From positions 1 to 64,000 of the forward strand of contig CALFRK010000001.1 of NCBI GenBank assembly GCA_937919625.1: 64,000 nt of DNA, in the 5' to 3' direction. Source of the stretch: an uncultured Ilumatobacter sp. (GTDB lineage Bacteria > Actinomycetota > Acidimicrobiia > Acidimicrobiales > Ilumatobacteraceae). Each line of letters starts with the position of its first letter. The stretch's first letter is position 1. The notes under the pieces were generated by a model that ran no database searches, was not told the DNA's origin, and saw nothing but the letters and a program-made list of their open reading frames with translations. This document shows, piece after piece, positions 43,227-52,708 of this stretch. The translations under genes and the position numbers were made by a program.

Positions 43227-44198
43227 GTGGCAGGTGTTCGGGTCCTCATCAGCGGAATGGGCGGCGAGCTTGGGTCTCGGGTCGCCAGTCTGCTCGAAAA
43301 CGAATCATGGGTGGGATCGATCGAAGGTATCGATGCCGATCCTCCCCGGCGCCGTCTGCGCCGGACCGTCTTTCATCGTATCGTTCCTGGTCAACACGAA
43401 CGCACGGTCAAGGTCGTCACTGACTACAACCCACACGTGGTGGTTCACATCGCCGTCTGGGAACCGCACGCCCGAGCCGCAACCGGCACCGCCCGCTCGC
43501 TGACCGACGATGCCGCCACATCGATCTTGGGGGCCGCCGCGGAGTGCAGAGCGCTCGAGTCGATCGTCGTGCGTAGCGGGATCGAGATCTACGGTCGTGG
43601 CCGCGGCTCGGTCACACGTCCCAGCGAACAGGTCGCCCCGAACCCCACCAGCGAGTACGGCCGGATGGTGGCCTGCATCGAGGACACCGCCAACGCGATC
43701 GGCAAGCGGATCGGTGTCTCGGTCGGCAGCCTGCGACTCGCCACCGTGCTCGGCCCACACGTACCGAGTGCACTCGGTCGGCTGCTCCGGCTACCGGCCG
43801 TGCCGTTCAGCATGCTGGCCAATCCGCCGTTCGCCGTGATTCATCAGCACGATGCCGCCGAGGCGTTCGTATCTGCCGCCAGGCAACGCATCGACGAGCC
43901 GCTCAACATCGTGGCACCAGGGGCGATCACAGCCCTGCAGGCGATCCGGCGTGGCCAACGAATTCCGATTCCGCTACTCGGGCCCGAGTGGGGTGCCGCC
44001 ACGGCATTCACCTATCTCGCCGGTGCACCACTACCCGATCATGTGCGCGAGATGCTGCATCGTGGCCGCCTGGCCGACAACGCCCGCGCTCGCGAGGTGA
44101 TCGGATTCGCTCCCAGCACAACCACGAGCGACGTGATCGATCAGTTGTATCGCTGGCCCAGCGTCGTCCACACCCCAGCCATCAAGCAGGTGGCCTGA
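43227..44198 (+). CDS. NAD-dependent epimerase/dehydratase-like protein
   Basis: 323 residues from GTG 43227. A Rossmann strand opens the protein (VLISGMGGELGSRVASLL), and the extended-SDR pattern continues with VVHIAVWEP, SIVVRSGIEIYG and SEYGRMVACIED (Tyr without the usual Lys four residues on). NAD binding is likely; catalysis is uncertain because the YxxxK Lys is replaced. Its stop overlaps the next ATG (TGATG), and four genes in a row are joined this way. Confidence 0.65.
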   Translation: MAGVRVLISGMGGELGSRVASLLENESWVGSIEGIDADPPRRRLRRTVFHRIVPGQHERTVKVVTDYNPHVVVHIAVWEPHARAATGTARSLTDDAATSILGAAAECRALESIVVRSGIEIYGRGRGSVTRPSEQVAPNPTSEYGRMVACIEDTANAIGKRIGVSVGSLRLATVLGPHVPSALGRLLRLPAVPFSMLANPPFAVIHQHDAAEAFVSAARQRIDEPLNIVAPGAITALQAIRRGQRIPIPLLGPEWGAATAFTYLAGAPLPDHVREMLHRGRLADNARAREVIGFAPSTTTSDVIDQLYRWPSVVHTPAIKQVA

Positions 44199-44944
44199 TG
44201 AACAACACCGCTCAGCGTCTTGCCGACGTCGTTTCGATGCCTGCCCGCAGCGTCGGCACACAGGCCGCCACCGCGGCCACCGACACCGTGCGACACCTCC
44301 GCAACTGGACCACCAACGAGGTCGACGACTGGGGGCGCGACGACTCTTTCGTGAGGCGTGTCTGGTCGCTCAGCCACGTGCGTTGGGATACCTCGGTCGG
44401 TGGCATCGAACATGTGCCAAAGCGCACCGGCGCTCTGATTGTCGTCAATGCCCGTCGCTTCGCCCTGGCGCCGGTCTTCGCAGCCATGGCGATCGGTGCG
44501 GCCGTCGACCGGCCGGTTCGGTTCGTCGGTCGCCCCGACATCGCGCCGCTCGGGCCGATGATGCAAAGGCTCGGCGGCCTACTCCCCGTCGAAGCCGAGC
44601 TCGAAGGTGCCCTCAGGGCTGGAGAATTGATCGTGTTGGGCGCCTCGCCCACCAGAACCAATCTCCACACGGGCGTCATCGATCATCAACTCGTGGGATC
44701 CGCCGTGGCGGCCAAGGTGCGAGTCTTGCCGGCGGCGACCATGTCTGTGCCGCTGCAACGCAACGCCCGCGTCGAGATCGGCGCTCCGATCCGGCTCCGT
44801 CACAAACGCCGCGGGCCACTCGAAGAGCTCGAGACTGCCGATCACCTGCAGGCTCACATCAATGCCGTCCTCGACGAAATGGCAGGAACGATGACCGGCA
44901 CTCCGATCGACTGGTTCCCGAACAGCTGGGTCGGGAGGATCTGA
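44198..44944 (+). CDS. Acyltransferase-like (PlsC family) protein without the HX4D motif
   Basis: 248 residues. The order of segments (VRWDTSVGGIEHVPKRTGALIVVNA, RPVRFVGRPDI, MQRLGGLLPVE) follows 1-acyl-glycerol-3-phosphate acyltransferases, where NHxxxxD would be expected after the V-V strand. Here it reads NARRFALAP, so both His and Asp are missing. The FxGR-type substrate motif (FVGR) remains. It may be an inactive relative or use another mechanism. Overlaps both neighbours by start-stop coupling. Confidence 0.6.
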   Translation: MNNTAQRLADVVSMPARSVGTQAATAATDTVRHLRNWTTNEVDDWGRDDSFVRRVWSLSHVRWDTSVGGIEHVPKRTGALIVVNARRFALAPVFAAMAIGAAVDRPVRFVGRPDIAPLGPMMQRLGGLLPVEAELEGALRAGELIVLGASPTRTNLHTGVIDHQLVGSAVAAKVRVLPAATMSVPLQRNARVEIGAPIRLRHKRRGPLEELETADHLQAHINAVLDEMAGTMTGTPIDWFPNSWVGRI

Positions 44945-45801
44945 TGCCCTTCGTCCGCGCCACCGACGGCGTCCGCTTGCACTACAACGAGTTTGGGCGT
45001 CGCTCCGGTCCACCCGTGTTGATGATTCAGGGCTTGGGCACCGACAAGCACGCTTGGACCCTTCAGCGGTTGGCGCTGGCATCTAAGTACCGAACGATCG
45101 CCCTCGACAACCGGGGCGCCGGGCGCAGCGACAAGCCCTACGGCGACTATTCACTCGAGCAGATGGCGCAGGACGCGATGACGGTGCTCGACCATGCCGG
45201 CATCGAGACCGCCCACGTGATGGGCGCCTCGATGGGCGGAGCGATCACCGAGATCATCGGCGTGCGACACGGCCAGCGGACGCGCTCATTGACACTGGCC
45301 TGCACCGCCTGCATGCACCACGAATGGCGCAGGGAATTGCTCGCCGAGTGGGCCAGCTCGGCTACGCGCAACGGCATGGGTTCGATGACTGCAGAAGCGG
45401 CACGATGGATCATCGGCCCGCGTTCGTTCCGGCGCCTCGCTCCGGCGATCGGCTGGATGGGACCATTCGCCTTTACCCGACCGCCGCACGCATTCGCGGG
45501 CCAAGTTGCAGCGATCCTATCGATCGACGATTCATTGGCCGACGAGCTGTCAGAAATCTCGGTGCCGACGCTGGTGATCGTCGGCAATCAAGACATCCTC
45601 ACCCCGCGTGGCGACGCCGAAGACATCGCCGACCGTATTTCGACCGCCGAACTAGTCGTAATCAGTGGGGCGGCACACGGTTTGATGATCGAACACGCCA
45701 CCACGTTCAATCGGGTTCTGCTCGAGTTCCTCGGCCGCGCCGAGCAGACATACCAGGCCACATCAGCTGAGATCCACGAGGCCGCGGCGAACGCCAGCTG
45801 A
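44944..45801 (+). CDS. Alpha/beta-hydrolase
   Basis: 285 residues from ATG 44944. Oxyanion strand LMIQGLGTDKHAW, nucleophile elbow MGASMGGAI (Ser about 100), acid in IVGNQDILTP and His in GAAHGLMI. A complete catalytic triad of the esterase/lipase-like family. Third gene of the coupled four-gene cluster; a lipid or ester substrate would suit the acyltransferase-like neighbour, but this is speculative. Confidence 0.83.
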   Translation: MPFVRATDGVRLHYNEFGRRSGPPVLMIQGLGTDKHAWTLQRLALASKYRTIALDNRGAGRSDKPYGDYSLEQMAQDAMTVLDHAGIETAHVMGASMGGAITEIIGVRHGQRTRSLTLACTACMHHEWRRELLAEWASSATRNGMGSMTAEAARWIIGPRSFRRLAPAIGWMGPFAFTRPPHAFAGQVAAILSIDDSLADELSEISVPTLVIVGNQDILTPRGDAEDIADRISTAELVVISGAAHGLMIEHATTFNRVLLEFLGRAEQTYQATSAEIHEAAANAS

Positions 45802-46754
45802 TGAGGGTCGTTGTGATCGGCGCCGGTCTGTCCGGCCTGGTCGCCGCCAGGTCGCTCGCCAACCAGCACGATGTGATCGTGCTCGACAAGGGTCGCTCGG
45901 TCGGCGGCCGCCTGGCCACCCGCCGCATCGGCGACGCTCGGCTCGACCACGGGGCCCAGTTTTTCACTGTGCGGGGCGTCAATCTGCAAGCCCAGGTCGA
46001 CGACTGGCTGGAACGTGGGGTCGCCCGAGTGTGGTGCCATGGGTTTGCAGGCCGACAAGACGGTTTCCCACGATTCTGCGGGACCGAGGGGATCAACTCG
46101 CTGGCCAAGGATCTCGCTAGAGATATCGACTGTCGGTCAAGTCAGATGGTCTTCTCGGTGCGCCAAACCGAGGACGGCTGGAATGTCGTGATCGACGACG
46201 GCAGCACGATCGGTGCCGATGCGATAGTTCTCACCTGCCCGGTGCCACAATCGTGGGCCTTGTTGGCACAGGCCGAGCTAGCGATCCCCGAGGAGCTGTT
46301 CCGGCGCGCCTACCACCGCACGATCTGCCTTTTGACCGTGCTCGACCGGCCGAGCGCCGTGCCCGAGCCTGGCGGCGTGCAGTTCGATCCGGGCGAAGAG
46401 TCGAATCCGTTCGCGTTCATCGCCGACAACCAGGCCAAGCGCGTCAGCAAGGTTCCGGCTGTCACGTTCCTCGCCACGCAGCCATGGAGCACCGAACACT
46501 GGAACGACTCCATCGCCCAGTTGCGACATCTGCTACTCGAACGAGGGCGGCCGTGGCTGGGCAACGCCACCGTCATCGGAGCGCAGATAAAGAAGTGGCG
46601 ATTTGCCGGACCCGTGGAGCCCTGGCCCGAACCCTGCTGGGTTGATGCAGAACACCAGGTGGTGCTGGCCGGCGACTTGTTCGCCGGCCCAAAATTCGAG
46701 GGCGCTTTCAACTCAGGCCTGGCAGCAGCGGCTGCCGTTCACGATTTCTCCTGA
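45801..46754 (+). CDS. FAD-dependent amine oxidase/renalase-like protein
   Basis: 317 residues. Dinucleotide-binding VVVIGAGLSGLVAARSLA, then the flavin motif KGRSVGGRLATRRIGDARLDHGAQ typical of renalase-type FAD oxidoreductases. The C-terminal flavin-contact strand is VVLAGDLFAGPKFEGAFNSGLAAA. Fourth gene of the coupled cluster. Its stop lies inside the left arm of a terminator hairpin. Substrate unknown. Confidence 0.8.
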   Translation: MRVVVIGAGLSGLVAARSLANQHDVIVLDKGRSVGGRLATRRIGDARLDHGAQFFTVRGVNLQAQVDDWLERGVARVWCHGFAGRQDGFPRFCGTEGINSLAKDLARDIDCRSSQMVFSVRQTEDGWNVVIDDGSTIGADAIVLTCPVPQSWALLAQAELAIPEELFRRAYHRTICLLTVLDRPSAVPEPGGVQFDPGEESNPFAFIADNQAKRVSKVPAVTFLATQPWSTEHWNDSIAQLRHLLLERGRPWLGNATVIGAQIKKWRFAGPVEPWPEPCWVDAEHQVVLAGDLFAGPKFEGAFNSGLAAAAAVHDFS

Positions 46755-46780
46755 CCGGGCAATCACCGATCGGTCAGGAG
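46748..46780. terminator. 10-bp inverted repeat between convergent genes
   Basis: Arms CTCCTGACCG (46748-46757) and CGGTCAGGAG (46771-46780). They lie between the FAD protein stop and the LPXTG protein stop, so this probably terminates both. The left arm includes the stop codon of the FAD protein gene. Confidence 0.65.
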
Positions 46781-46790
46781 AGACTCGCGA

Positions 46791-48119
46791 TCACACCGCT
46801 CGGCGGCGCGCCAGCAGCAGCACACCACCGGACGCGATCAACAGCATCGCGACAATCGCGACCCACGAGTTTGTTTTTGCCGAGGTGCCGGTCGCCGGCA
46901 ACGTCGCCGCACCTGCGCCGAGCGCCGTCGTCGTCGGCGCCACCGTCGTGGTCGTAGTCGTGGTCGTGGTCGTGGTCGTCGGTGGCACGTCGTTGTTGGT
47001 GATCGTGCACGTCACTTGGTTGTACGGCAGGATCTCGGCCAGCGCTGCGTCACCTGGCAGCGATTCGTTCAGCACCTGTGCGGTCGTGGGCGGGGTGGTG
47101 CCGGTCGGCGATGGCCCGTCGGGCCCCTGCGTCTCGACGCACGCCACGGTCGCTGCGTAGCCGGCCGGGCCCGTCTCACCGACCCGGTATGTACCGATGC
47201 CGAGATCGGCGTCGACACACGAACCGTTGGCGATGCACTTCTGCGACAGTGCCAGCGCGCCGCCGACTTCTTCGTACACCTCTGCCGTGAAGTCGGCGGG
47301 GGTGGCGGTGCCGGTGTCGTCGTTGACGACGACCTTCTCGACGACCAGGTTGCCTTGGTAATAGCGGTTGGTGATCTCGCAGTACTCGACGACCGGCTCT
47401 TGCACGCCACCGATCGAGAACTCCCCGATGCCGGCAGCGAACCGATCGGCGGGGGCACTCACCCGAAAGTTGACGCAGCCGACGTTGTCGACCGCATACC
47501 CGTACTCGGCAACCTCACCGAGTCGGTACGAGCCGGCGGCGAGCGCCACGACCGAGCAGTCCGCCAGATTCGCGGCGACGCCGATACACGTCGCCGGATC
47601 GGGGTCGTTCGTGGTGGAGACGAGCGCCCCACCGCTGTCGTACACCTCGATCGCGAAGTCGCTCGAGGTCAGCGGACCACCACCGACGACGAGCTTGTCG
47701 ACGATCAGCGTGGGGATGTCGACATATATCGAACACGTCGAAAACACGTTGTTCGGAGAAATCTGGTCGGGTTGGCCATTGTTGGGATTGCAGGACACCG
47801 TAACGAGCGCATTCGCCGGCACACCGTCGATACCGATCGTCTCGTCGGCGCCCCCGCTGTTGCAGCTGAAGGCCTGTGTGGCGAAGAGCCCAGACCCGGT
47901 TCCGGTGAAGCCGGACGAACATACGAGCGAGCCGGTCGTGGTGGGGATCGCGGCAGCGGCGACCGCATCCGCATTGGCTCCGGTGACGTACACGTTGATC
48001 GTGGCCGTACCGCCGCTAATGCCAGCCTCGACCGTGCCGCCGGACCAACCTGCTCCGGTTGCGACCGCTGTGATCAAGCCGAGTGCGCCCGCCAATTTCC
48101 GAATCCGTGCGATTGCCAC
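46791..48119 (-). CDS. LPXTG cell-wall-anchored surface protein
   Basis: 442 residues. Signal peptide (IRKLAGALGLITAVATGAG), Cys-containing repeats resembling SpaA/prealbumin-like domains (SFxxEVY-type DFAIEVYDSGGALV and DFTAEVYEEVGGAL, each followed by GSYRLGE/GTYRVGE and a Cys-rich ITNRYY/ITNNDV end), a Thr-rich spacer of about 12 Thr, then LPATG near residue 410, a membrane helix and RRR. This is a complete sortase substrate. No sortase gene is in the window. Confidence 0.85.
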   Translation of the reverse strand: MAIARIRKLAGALGLITAVATGAGWSGGTVEAGISGGTATINVYVTGANADAVAAAAIPTTTGSLVCSSGFTGTGSGLFATQAFSCNSGGADETIGIDGVPANALVTVSCNPNNGQPDQISPNNVFSTCSIYVDIPTLIVDKLVVGGGPLTSSDFAIEVYDSGGALVSTTNDPDPATCIGVAANLADCSVVALAAGSYRLGEVAEYGYAVDNVGCVNFRVSAPADRFAAGIGEFSIGGVQEPVVEYCEITNRYYQGNLVVEKVVVNDDTGTATPADFTAEVYEEVGGALALSQKCIANGSCVDADLGIGTYRVGETGPAGYAATVACVETQGPDGPSPTGTTPPTTAQVLNESLPGDAALAEILPYNQVTCTITNNDVPPTTTTTTTTTTTTVAPTTTALGAGAATLPATGTSAKTNSWVAIVAMLLIASGGVLLLARRRAV

Positions 48120-48183
48120 GATGACTCCCCCGTCCGTGTGGCTGACGCCACTCTGATGACGACATCATCGCACATCACGACCG

Positions 48184-48861
48184 CTATGAACCTGAAGCGA
48201 CCGTGGTCGGTGTGATGGTGCTGTCGATCGTGGTCGTGACCGCTGGTTCGGGCGCATAGGCAACCCTGACACGGCAGTCGACCGCCGAAAGGCGCCGGTC
48301 GTCGATGTCGTAGATGGCGGTGAAGTCGTCGCCGAAGGTACGCCGGAAGTCGCGGTACGACTCGAACTGCTCGTCACCGCACCGACGATCGAGCACAGGG
48401 GCGAACCCGACCTGCCAGCCGTTGACCAAGGTGGCCAGGCGGTCGCCAAGCGTGTCGATGGCGGGCATTCGAACAGTCTGGTTTGTTCCCATCGGGACCA
48501 GGGCGAACCATACGACTGCCTCACCCAACAGATCGGCCACGACGGCGCAGGCGCCGATCTCGCCGAAGCCTGGGCACATCATCTCGCCAGGGGTACCGGC
48601 GACCACATGCAGCGTTCGAGAGCTGTCGATCACGAAGTCGGTGTTGCCCTCCGCCAATCCGTCGAAACCAATTCGAAACTGTCCATTGCTCGACGAGAAC
48701 ACCTGATCGACGAGGTCGATCTTGTGCAATTCGACGCTGACGGTGTCGCCGCCGCCGCCATCGATCACCTCGCGAGTGGCCAAGATCGTGGTGAGCAAGA
48801 AGAACAGGCCGACCACGGCGCCGACGGCGGCGAAGAAGCGCACGCTGAAGATCTGCCGCAT
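48184..48861 (-). CDS. Single-pass membrane-anchored protein of unknown function
   Basis: 225 residues with one N-terminal membrane helix (FFAAVGAVVGLFFLLTTIL) and an outer domain with four Cys (MMCPGFGEIGACAV, DRRCGDEQF, SAVDCRVRV), ending in a Thr-rich tail. I do not recognise the family. It lies 30 bp after hemL on the same strand. Confidence 0.65.
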   Translation of the reverse strand: MRQIFSVRFFAAVGAVVGLFFLLTTILATREVIDGGGGDTVSVELHKIDLVDQVFSSSNGQFRIGFDGLAEGNTDFVIDSSRTLHVVAGTPGEMMCPGFGEIGACAVVADLLGEAVVWFALVPMGTNQTVRMPAIDTLGDRLATLVNGWQVGFAPVLDRRCGDEQFESYRDFRRTFGDDFTAIYDIDDRRLSAVDCRVRVAYAPEPAVTTTIDSTITPTTVASGS

Positions 48862-48891
48862 GGTGGAACCGACGCTAGTTGCTGAGAAGGG

Positions 48892-50229
48892 TCACGCCGT
48901 GGCGGCGGCGATCGCGGAGCGATACGCACGCTCGGCGATCTGGTCGATCACGCCATCGGTATGCGCGATACCTACGAAGATCGCCTCATAGGCCCCGGGC
49001 GCCATCGCCACACCCTCAGCCAACATGGCGTGGAAAAACCGAGCGTAGGCGGCCTCGTCGGTCTGTTTGGCGTCGTTGAAATTGTGGGCCGGGCCGTGGT
49101 CTCCACACACCATTCCGACCAGCGTGCCGACGACCGGGAACGACGCATCAAACCCGGCTGAGGCACAAGCATCGGACATCACCGAAGAAAACCGTTGGGC
49201 ACGGTCGGAGAGCAGCGAGTACACGTCGGCGTCGAGCAGGTTGAGGGCGGCGAGTCCGGCGGCCGTGGCGATCGGATTGCCCGACAGCGTGCCGGCGTGG
49301 AAGACCGGACCCAGCGGCGACAGGGTCTCCATGATCTGGCGGCTGCCACCGACGGCGCCGATTGGCAGACCGCCACCGATCACCTTGCCGAACGTCGTGA
49401 GATCGGGCCACACGCCGTACTTGGCTTGAGCACCGCCGACGCCCAACCGAAAGCCGGTAATCACCTCGTCGAAGATCAGCACAGCGCCAACCCGGTCACA
49501 TTCGTCACGCAAGCCCTGCAGGAATCCCACCACTGGGGCGACGACACCCATGTTGGCGGCCACCGGCTCGACGATCACACAGGCCACGGTGTCGTCGAGC
49601 TGCGGCACCTCGTTGTATGGCACAACCATCGTCTCGGCGACCGCCCCAGCGGGCACGCCGGCCGTGCCGGGCAGACCGAGCGTTGCCACGCCGCTGCCGC
49701 CGGCCGCCAGCAGGGCATCGGTCGCCCCGTGAAAGTTGCCGTGGAAGATGACAACTCGGTCGCGGCCCGTAAAACCACGCGCCAGGCGCACGGCCGTGCT
49801 GGTTGCCTCGGTGCCAGAGTTCATGAACCGCACTTGCTCGCACGAGCCGACCCGCTCGGTCATCGCCTCGGCGAGCTTCATCTCGCGAGGGGTCGGGGCG
49901 CCGTACGAAGTGCCACCTGCGGCTGCCTGAGTGACGGCTGCGGTGATCGCCGGGTGGGCGTGTCCGAGGATCACGGCGCCATAGCTTTGAACGAGGTCGA
50001 TGTACTCGTTGCCCTCGACATCCCACACATGGGCGCCCTCGGCGCGGGCGACGACGTACGGCCGGCCGCCGACCGACGTGAACGCCCGGATCGACGAGTT
50101 GACACCACCGGGGATCACCATCGTTGAGCGGGCGAAGAACTCGTCGTTGGAGGCCAAGCCGGCTCCGACGCAGACGGTTGCCGAGCAACCGGCCACGGCG
50201 CAGCGATCAGGGTCGCACAACGGGATCAC
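48892..50229 (-). CDS. hemL: Glutamate-1-semialdehyde 2,1-aminomutase
   Basis: 445 residues. PLP enzyme converting glutamate-1-semialdehyde to 5-aminolevulinate. Diagnostic segments: IPGGVNSSIRAFTSVGG, MNSGTEATSTAVRLAR, IFDEVITGFRLG, PLP-binding Lys in TTFGKVIGGGLPIGAVGG. GTG 50229 overlaps the hemB stop (GTGA); this gives about 30 extra N-terminal residues with three Cys compared with the usual start near SNDEFFARS, so a later TTG start is possible. Confidence 0.9.
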   Translation of the reverse strand: MIPLCDPDRCAVAGCSATVCVGAGLASNDEFFARSTMVIPGGVNSSIRAFTSVGGRPYVVARAEGAHVWDVEGNEYIDLVQSYGAVILGHAHPAITAAVTQAAAGGTSYGAPTPREMKLAEAMTERVGSCEQVRFMNSGTEATSTAVRLARGFTGRDRVVIFHGNFHGATDALLAAGGSGVATLGLPGTAGVPAGAVAETMVVPYNEVPQLDDTVACVIVEPVAANMGVVAPVVGFLQGLRDECDRVGAVLIFDEVITGFRLGVGGAQAKYGVWPDLTTFGKVIGGGLPIGAVGGSRQIMETLSPLGPVFHAGTLSGNPIATAAGLAALNLLDADVYSLLSDRAQRFSSVMSDACASAGFDASFPVVGTLVGMVCGDHGPAHNFNDAKQTDEAAYARFFHAMLAEGVAMAPGAYEAIFVGIAHTDGVIDQIAERAYRSAIAAATA

Positions 50230-51224
50230 GACGCAACCCTCGAGCCAGAACGCTCCGCGAACCAACGTGTCAGATACGTGAGGATCAGGTCGGCGCCGGC
50301 GCGCTTGATCGCCGTGAGGTGTTCGAGGGCGACCGTGTCGTGATCGATCCAGCCGTTGGCGGCCGCCGCCTTGATCATCGAGTACTCACCGCTGACGTGA
50401 TACGCCGCCAGCGGAACGTTGACCTGCCGCCGCACCTCGTGGATGATGTCGAGATATGCCAGGGCCGGCTTGACCATGACCATGTCGGCACCCTGAGCGA
50501 GATCGGCGTACACCTCGACCAGCGCCTCGCGGGCATTGCGAAAGTCTTGCTGATAACCCTTGCGATCGCCCCCGTCGGCGATGCTGACATCGACGGCGTC
50601 GCGGAACGGCCCGTACAGGCCACTGGCGTACTTTGCCGAATATCCGAGGATCGCCACATTGACAAAACCGTTGTCGTCGAGCGCCGAACGGATCGCCGCG
50701 ACCTGACCATCCATCATGCCGCTCGGGGCGACGACATGCGCACCAGCCGTTGCTTGGGCAACGGCTGCCTTGGCGTAGACCTCCAAGGTGGCGTCATTGT
50801 CGACGTTGCCGTCGGGGCCGACGATCCCACAGTGGCCATGGCGCGTGTACTCGTCGACGCACAGGTCGGCCATCAGCACGACATCGTCGCCGACCTCCGC
50901 TCGCAGATCTTGGAGGGCGAGCTGCACGATGCCGTTGGGGTCGTAGGTGCCCGAACCGGTTTCATCCTTGTCGGCAGGAACACCGAACAGCATGATCGCC
51001 CGCACGCCCATCTCGGCAAGATCGACAACATCGCGCCGCAAGCTGTCGCGGGTGTCCTGATAGACCCCCGGCAGTGAGCTGATCTCCACTCGTTCGTCGA
51101 TGCCTTCGCGCACGAACAGTGGGGCGATCAGATCGGTCACCATGAGATTGGTTTCGGCAACCAGATCACGCAGCGCTGTGCTGGTGCGCAACCGCCGCGG
51201 TCGGTGCAACGGGAAGTCTGCCAT
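50226..51224 (-). CDS. hemB: Porphobilinogen synthase (5-aminolevulinate dehydratase)
   Basis: 332 residues. Schiff-base Lys segments ILGYSAKYASGLYGPFRD and MVKPALAYLDII. The metal loop reads DLCVDEYTRHGHCG: the first and third Cys of the zinc site are kept, but the middle one is Asp (E. coli has CFCEY...C). The start is ATG 51224 (MADFPLHRPRRLR) with GAGGG upstream; ATG 51242 is in frame. Condenses two 5-aminolevulinate molecules in heme/corrinoid synthesis. Confidence 0.92.
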   Translation of the reverse strand: MADFPLHRPRRLRTSTALRDLVAETNLMVTDLIAPLFVREGIDERVEISSLPGVYQDTRDSLRRDVVDLAEMGVRAIMLFGVPADKDETGSGTYDPNGIVQLALQDLRAEVGDDVVLMADLCVDEYTRHGHCGIVGPDGNVDNDATLEVYAKAAVAQATAGAHVVAPSGMMDGQVAAIRSALDDNGFVNVAILGYSAKYASGLYGPFRDAVDVSIADGGDRKGYQQDFRNAREALVEVYADLAQGADMVMVKPALAYLDIIHEVRRQVNVPLAAYHVSGEYSMIKAAAANGWIDHDTVALEHLTAIKRAGADLILTYLTRWFAERSGSRVAS

Positions 51225-51411
51225 CGGCCCTCGAGCTGCCATGCCCGCATGGTAGGGGCATTGCGGGCCACGACACACCTCCGGCCCGTGACGTCTGACC
51301 AGATACGTCACGCTGCCACGTCCGCCTTCGCATGGCTGCCGGATCATGAGGATCGCGCAGTCATCGGGAGATGTCAGAACCCTGACCCACTTCGGCTGTA
51401 ACGTCGGGGCG

Positions 51412-52644
51412 GTGTCGGTACAGGTGTGGTTCGCCCAGGACGAGGTCTCGATGCACCCGGGCGACTCGACGTCGCTGTCGTTGTCGGTCGAGAACGTCGG
51501 CGACACGACGGAGAGCTACACAATCATCGCGGCCGGGCTGACGGCGGCCTGGACCACTGTCACGCGCCCCAACATCACGCTATTCGCCGGTTCCCGAGAC
51601 CTGGTCGAAGTGGTCGTGCATCCGCCCGCCATCTATTCGACCACGGCTGGACCGACCGCCCTCGCCGTTCGGGTAATCCCGCAGGGCGCTCCCGATGACG
51701 CCATGATCGCCGAGACAATCGCGGCCGTGCGCCCGTTCGATGATCGACGTATCACCACGCTGCAACCCGTCCAACGCGGCCGCCGCAGGGCGACATACGA
51801 GTTCATGGTCGAGAACCAGGGCAACAATCTCGCCAGCTGTCGGCTGCATCTGGTCGACGCCAGCAATCGAGTCGATGGTTCGTTCAACCCGCCGGCGGTC
51901 GGCGTGGCCCCCGGCTCGGCGGGTCTCGTAAGACTCGATCTGCGTGCCCATGGGCTACTGCGGCGAGCCGAGCGGCAACTCAATTTCGAAATCGAGGCAA
52001 CCGAGCCTGACCACATCCCTGCCACCGGCCGCGCAACCCTGATCCAATCCCCCACGATCTCTGCCCGAATGGTGTGGCGAACGTTGGCGCTGGCCGCTGC
52101 CGTCGTCGCCATCGTGCTGGCATGGTTCGGCGTGGTTCGGCCCGAGCTGCGGGACGCCGCCAAAAACGCCGTCGGAAACCGCATCGAGGAACTCGGCGCA
52201 GTGCCCGAGGCGACCTTGCCGACCGTCGATGTCACAGTACCGCCCGAGGAAACCGAGCAACCTCCGCTGGCTGCGGTCGCCGCCGATGACGGTGAGCCTG
52301 TGTCGTACCGCATCGCCCTCGATGTCGGCGTCACCCAAGAGCGCAGCGAATCGATTTCGGTACCACCCGACTCCCAGTTCCTGTTGACCGATGTCGTGCT
52401 GCAGAACCCCAACGGCGACTTCGGCACCGCCCAGCTGTTGCGCAACGCCGACATCCTGTACGAATGGGACCTCGGCTCGACGAACTCAGCCAACGAGTTT
52501 CAACCGCGAGTGAGCCCGCTGCCGTTCGCACCCGGAGACAACCTGGTGCTCGCCGTCGAGTGCGATGTCGCGGGGCAAACAACAGGGACCGGCTGCGAAG
52601 TCGCCGCCTTGCTGGGCGGCAGACTGGTGCCCGTCAACGAGTAG
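51412..52644 (+). CDS. Membrane protein with repeated beta-sandwich domains, unknown function
   Basis: About 410 residues from GTG 51412 (an in-frame ATG lies at 51346). Two Ig-like/DUF11-type units precede the membrane (MHPGDSTSLSLSVENVGDTTESY and ATYEFMVENQGNNLASCRL), one helix follows at about 225-245 (LALAAAVVAIVLAWFGVV), then a Pro/Glu linker and a C-terminal beta domain. Because there is no signal peptide, the N-terminal domains may be cytoplasmic. Divergent from hemB. Confidence 0.6.
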   Translation: MSVQVWFAQDEVSMHPGDSTSLSLSVENVGDTTESYTIIAAGLTAAWTTVTRPNITLFAGSRDLVEVVVHPPAIYSTTAGPTALAVRVIPQGAPDDAMIAETIAAVRPFDDRRITTLQPVQRGRRRATYEFMVENQGNNLASCRLHLVDASNRVDGSFNPPAVGVAPGSAGLVRLDLRAHGLLRRAERQLNFEIEATEPDHIPATGRATLIQSPTISARMVWRTLALAAAVVAIVLAWFGVVRPELRDAAKNAVGNRIEELGAVPEATLPTVDVTVPPEETEQPPLAAVAADDGEPVSYRIALDVGVTQERSESISVPPDSQFLLTDVVLQNPNGDFGTAQLLRNADILYEWDLGSTNSANEFQPRVSPLPFAPGDNLVLAVECDVAGQTTGTGCEVAALLGGRLVPVNE

Positions 52645-52708
52645 TAGCCGACAGGCGCGGCGAACAACTGTCCCGACACCAGATACGCCGAATGGCACCG
52701 ACGCCGGG

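Noticed and set aside
47016-48215. Plus-strand frame opposite the LPXTG protein
   Set aside because: The minus strand has a signal peptide, repeats, LPATG and an anchor helix; the plus frame has none of these.
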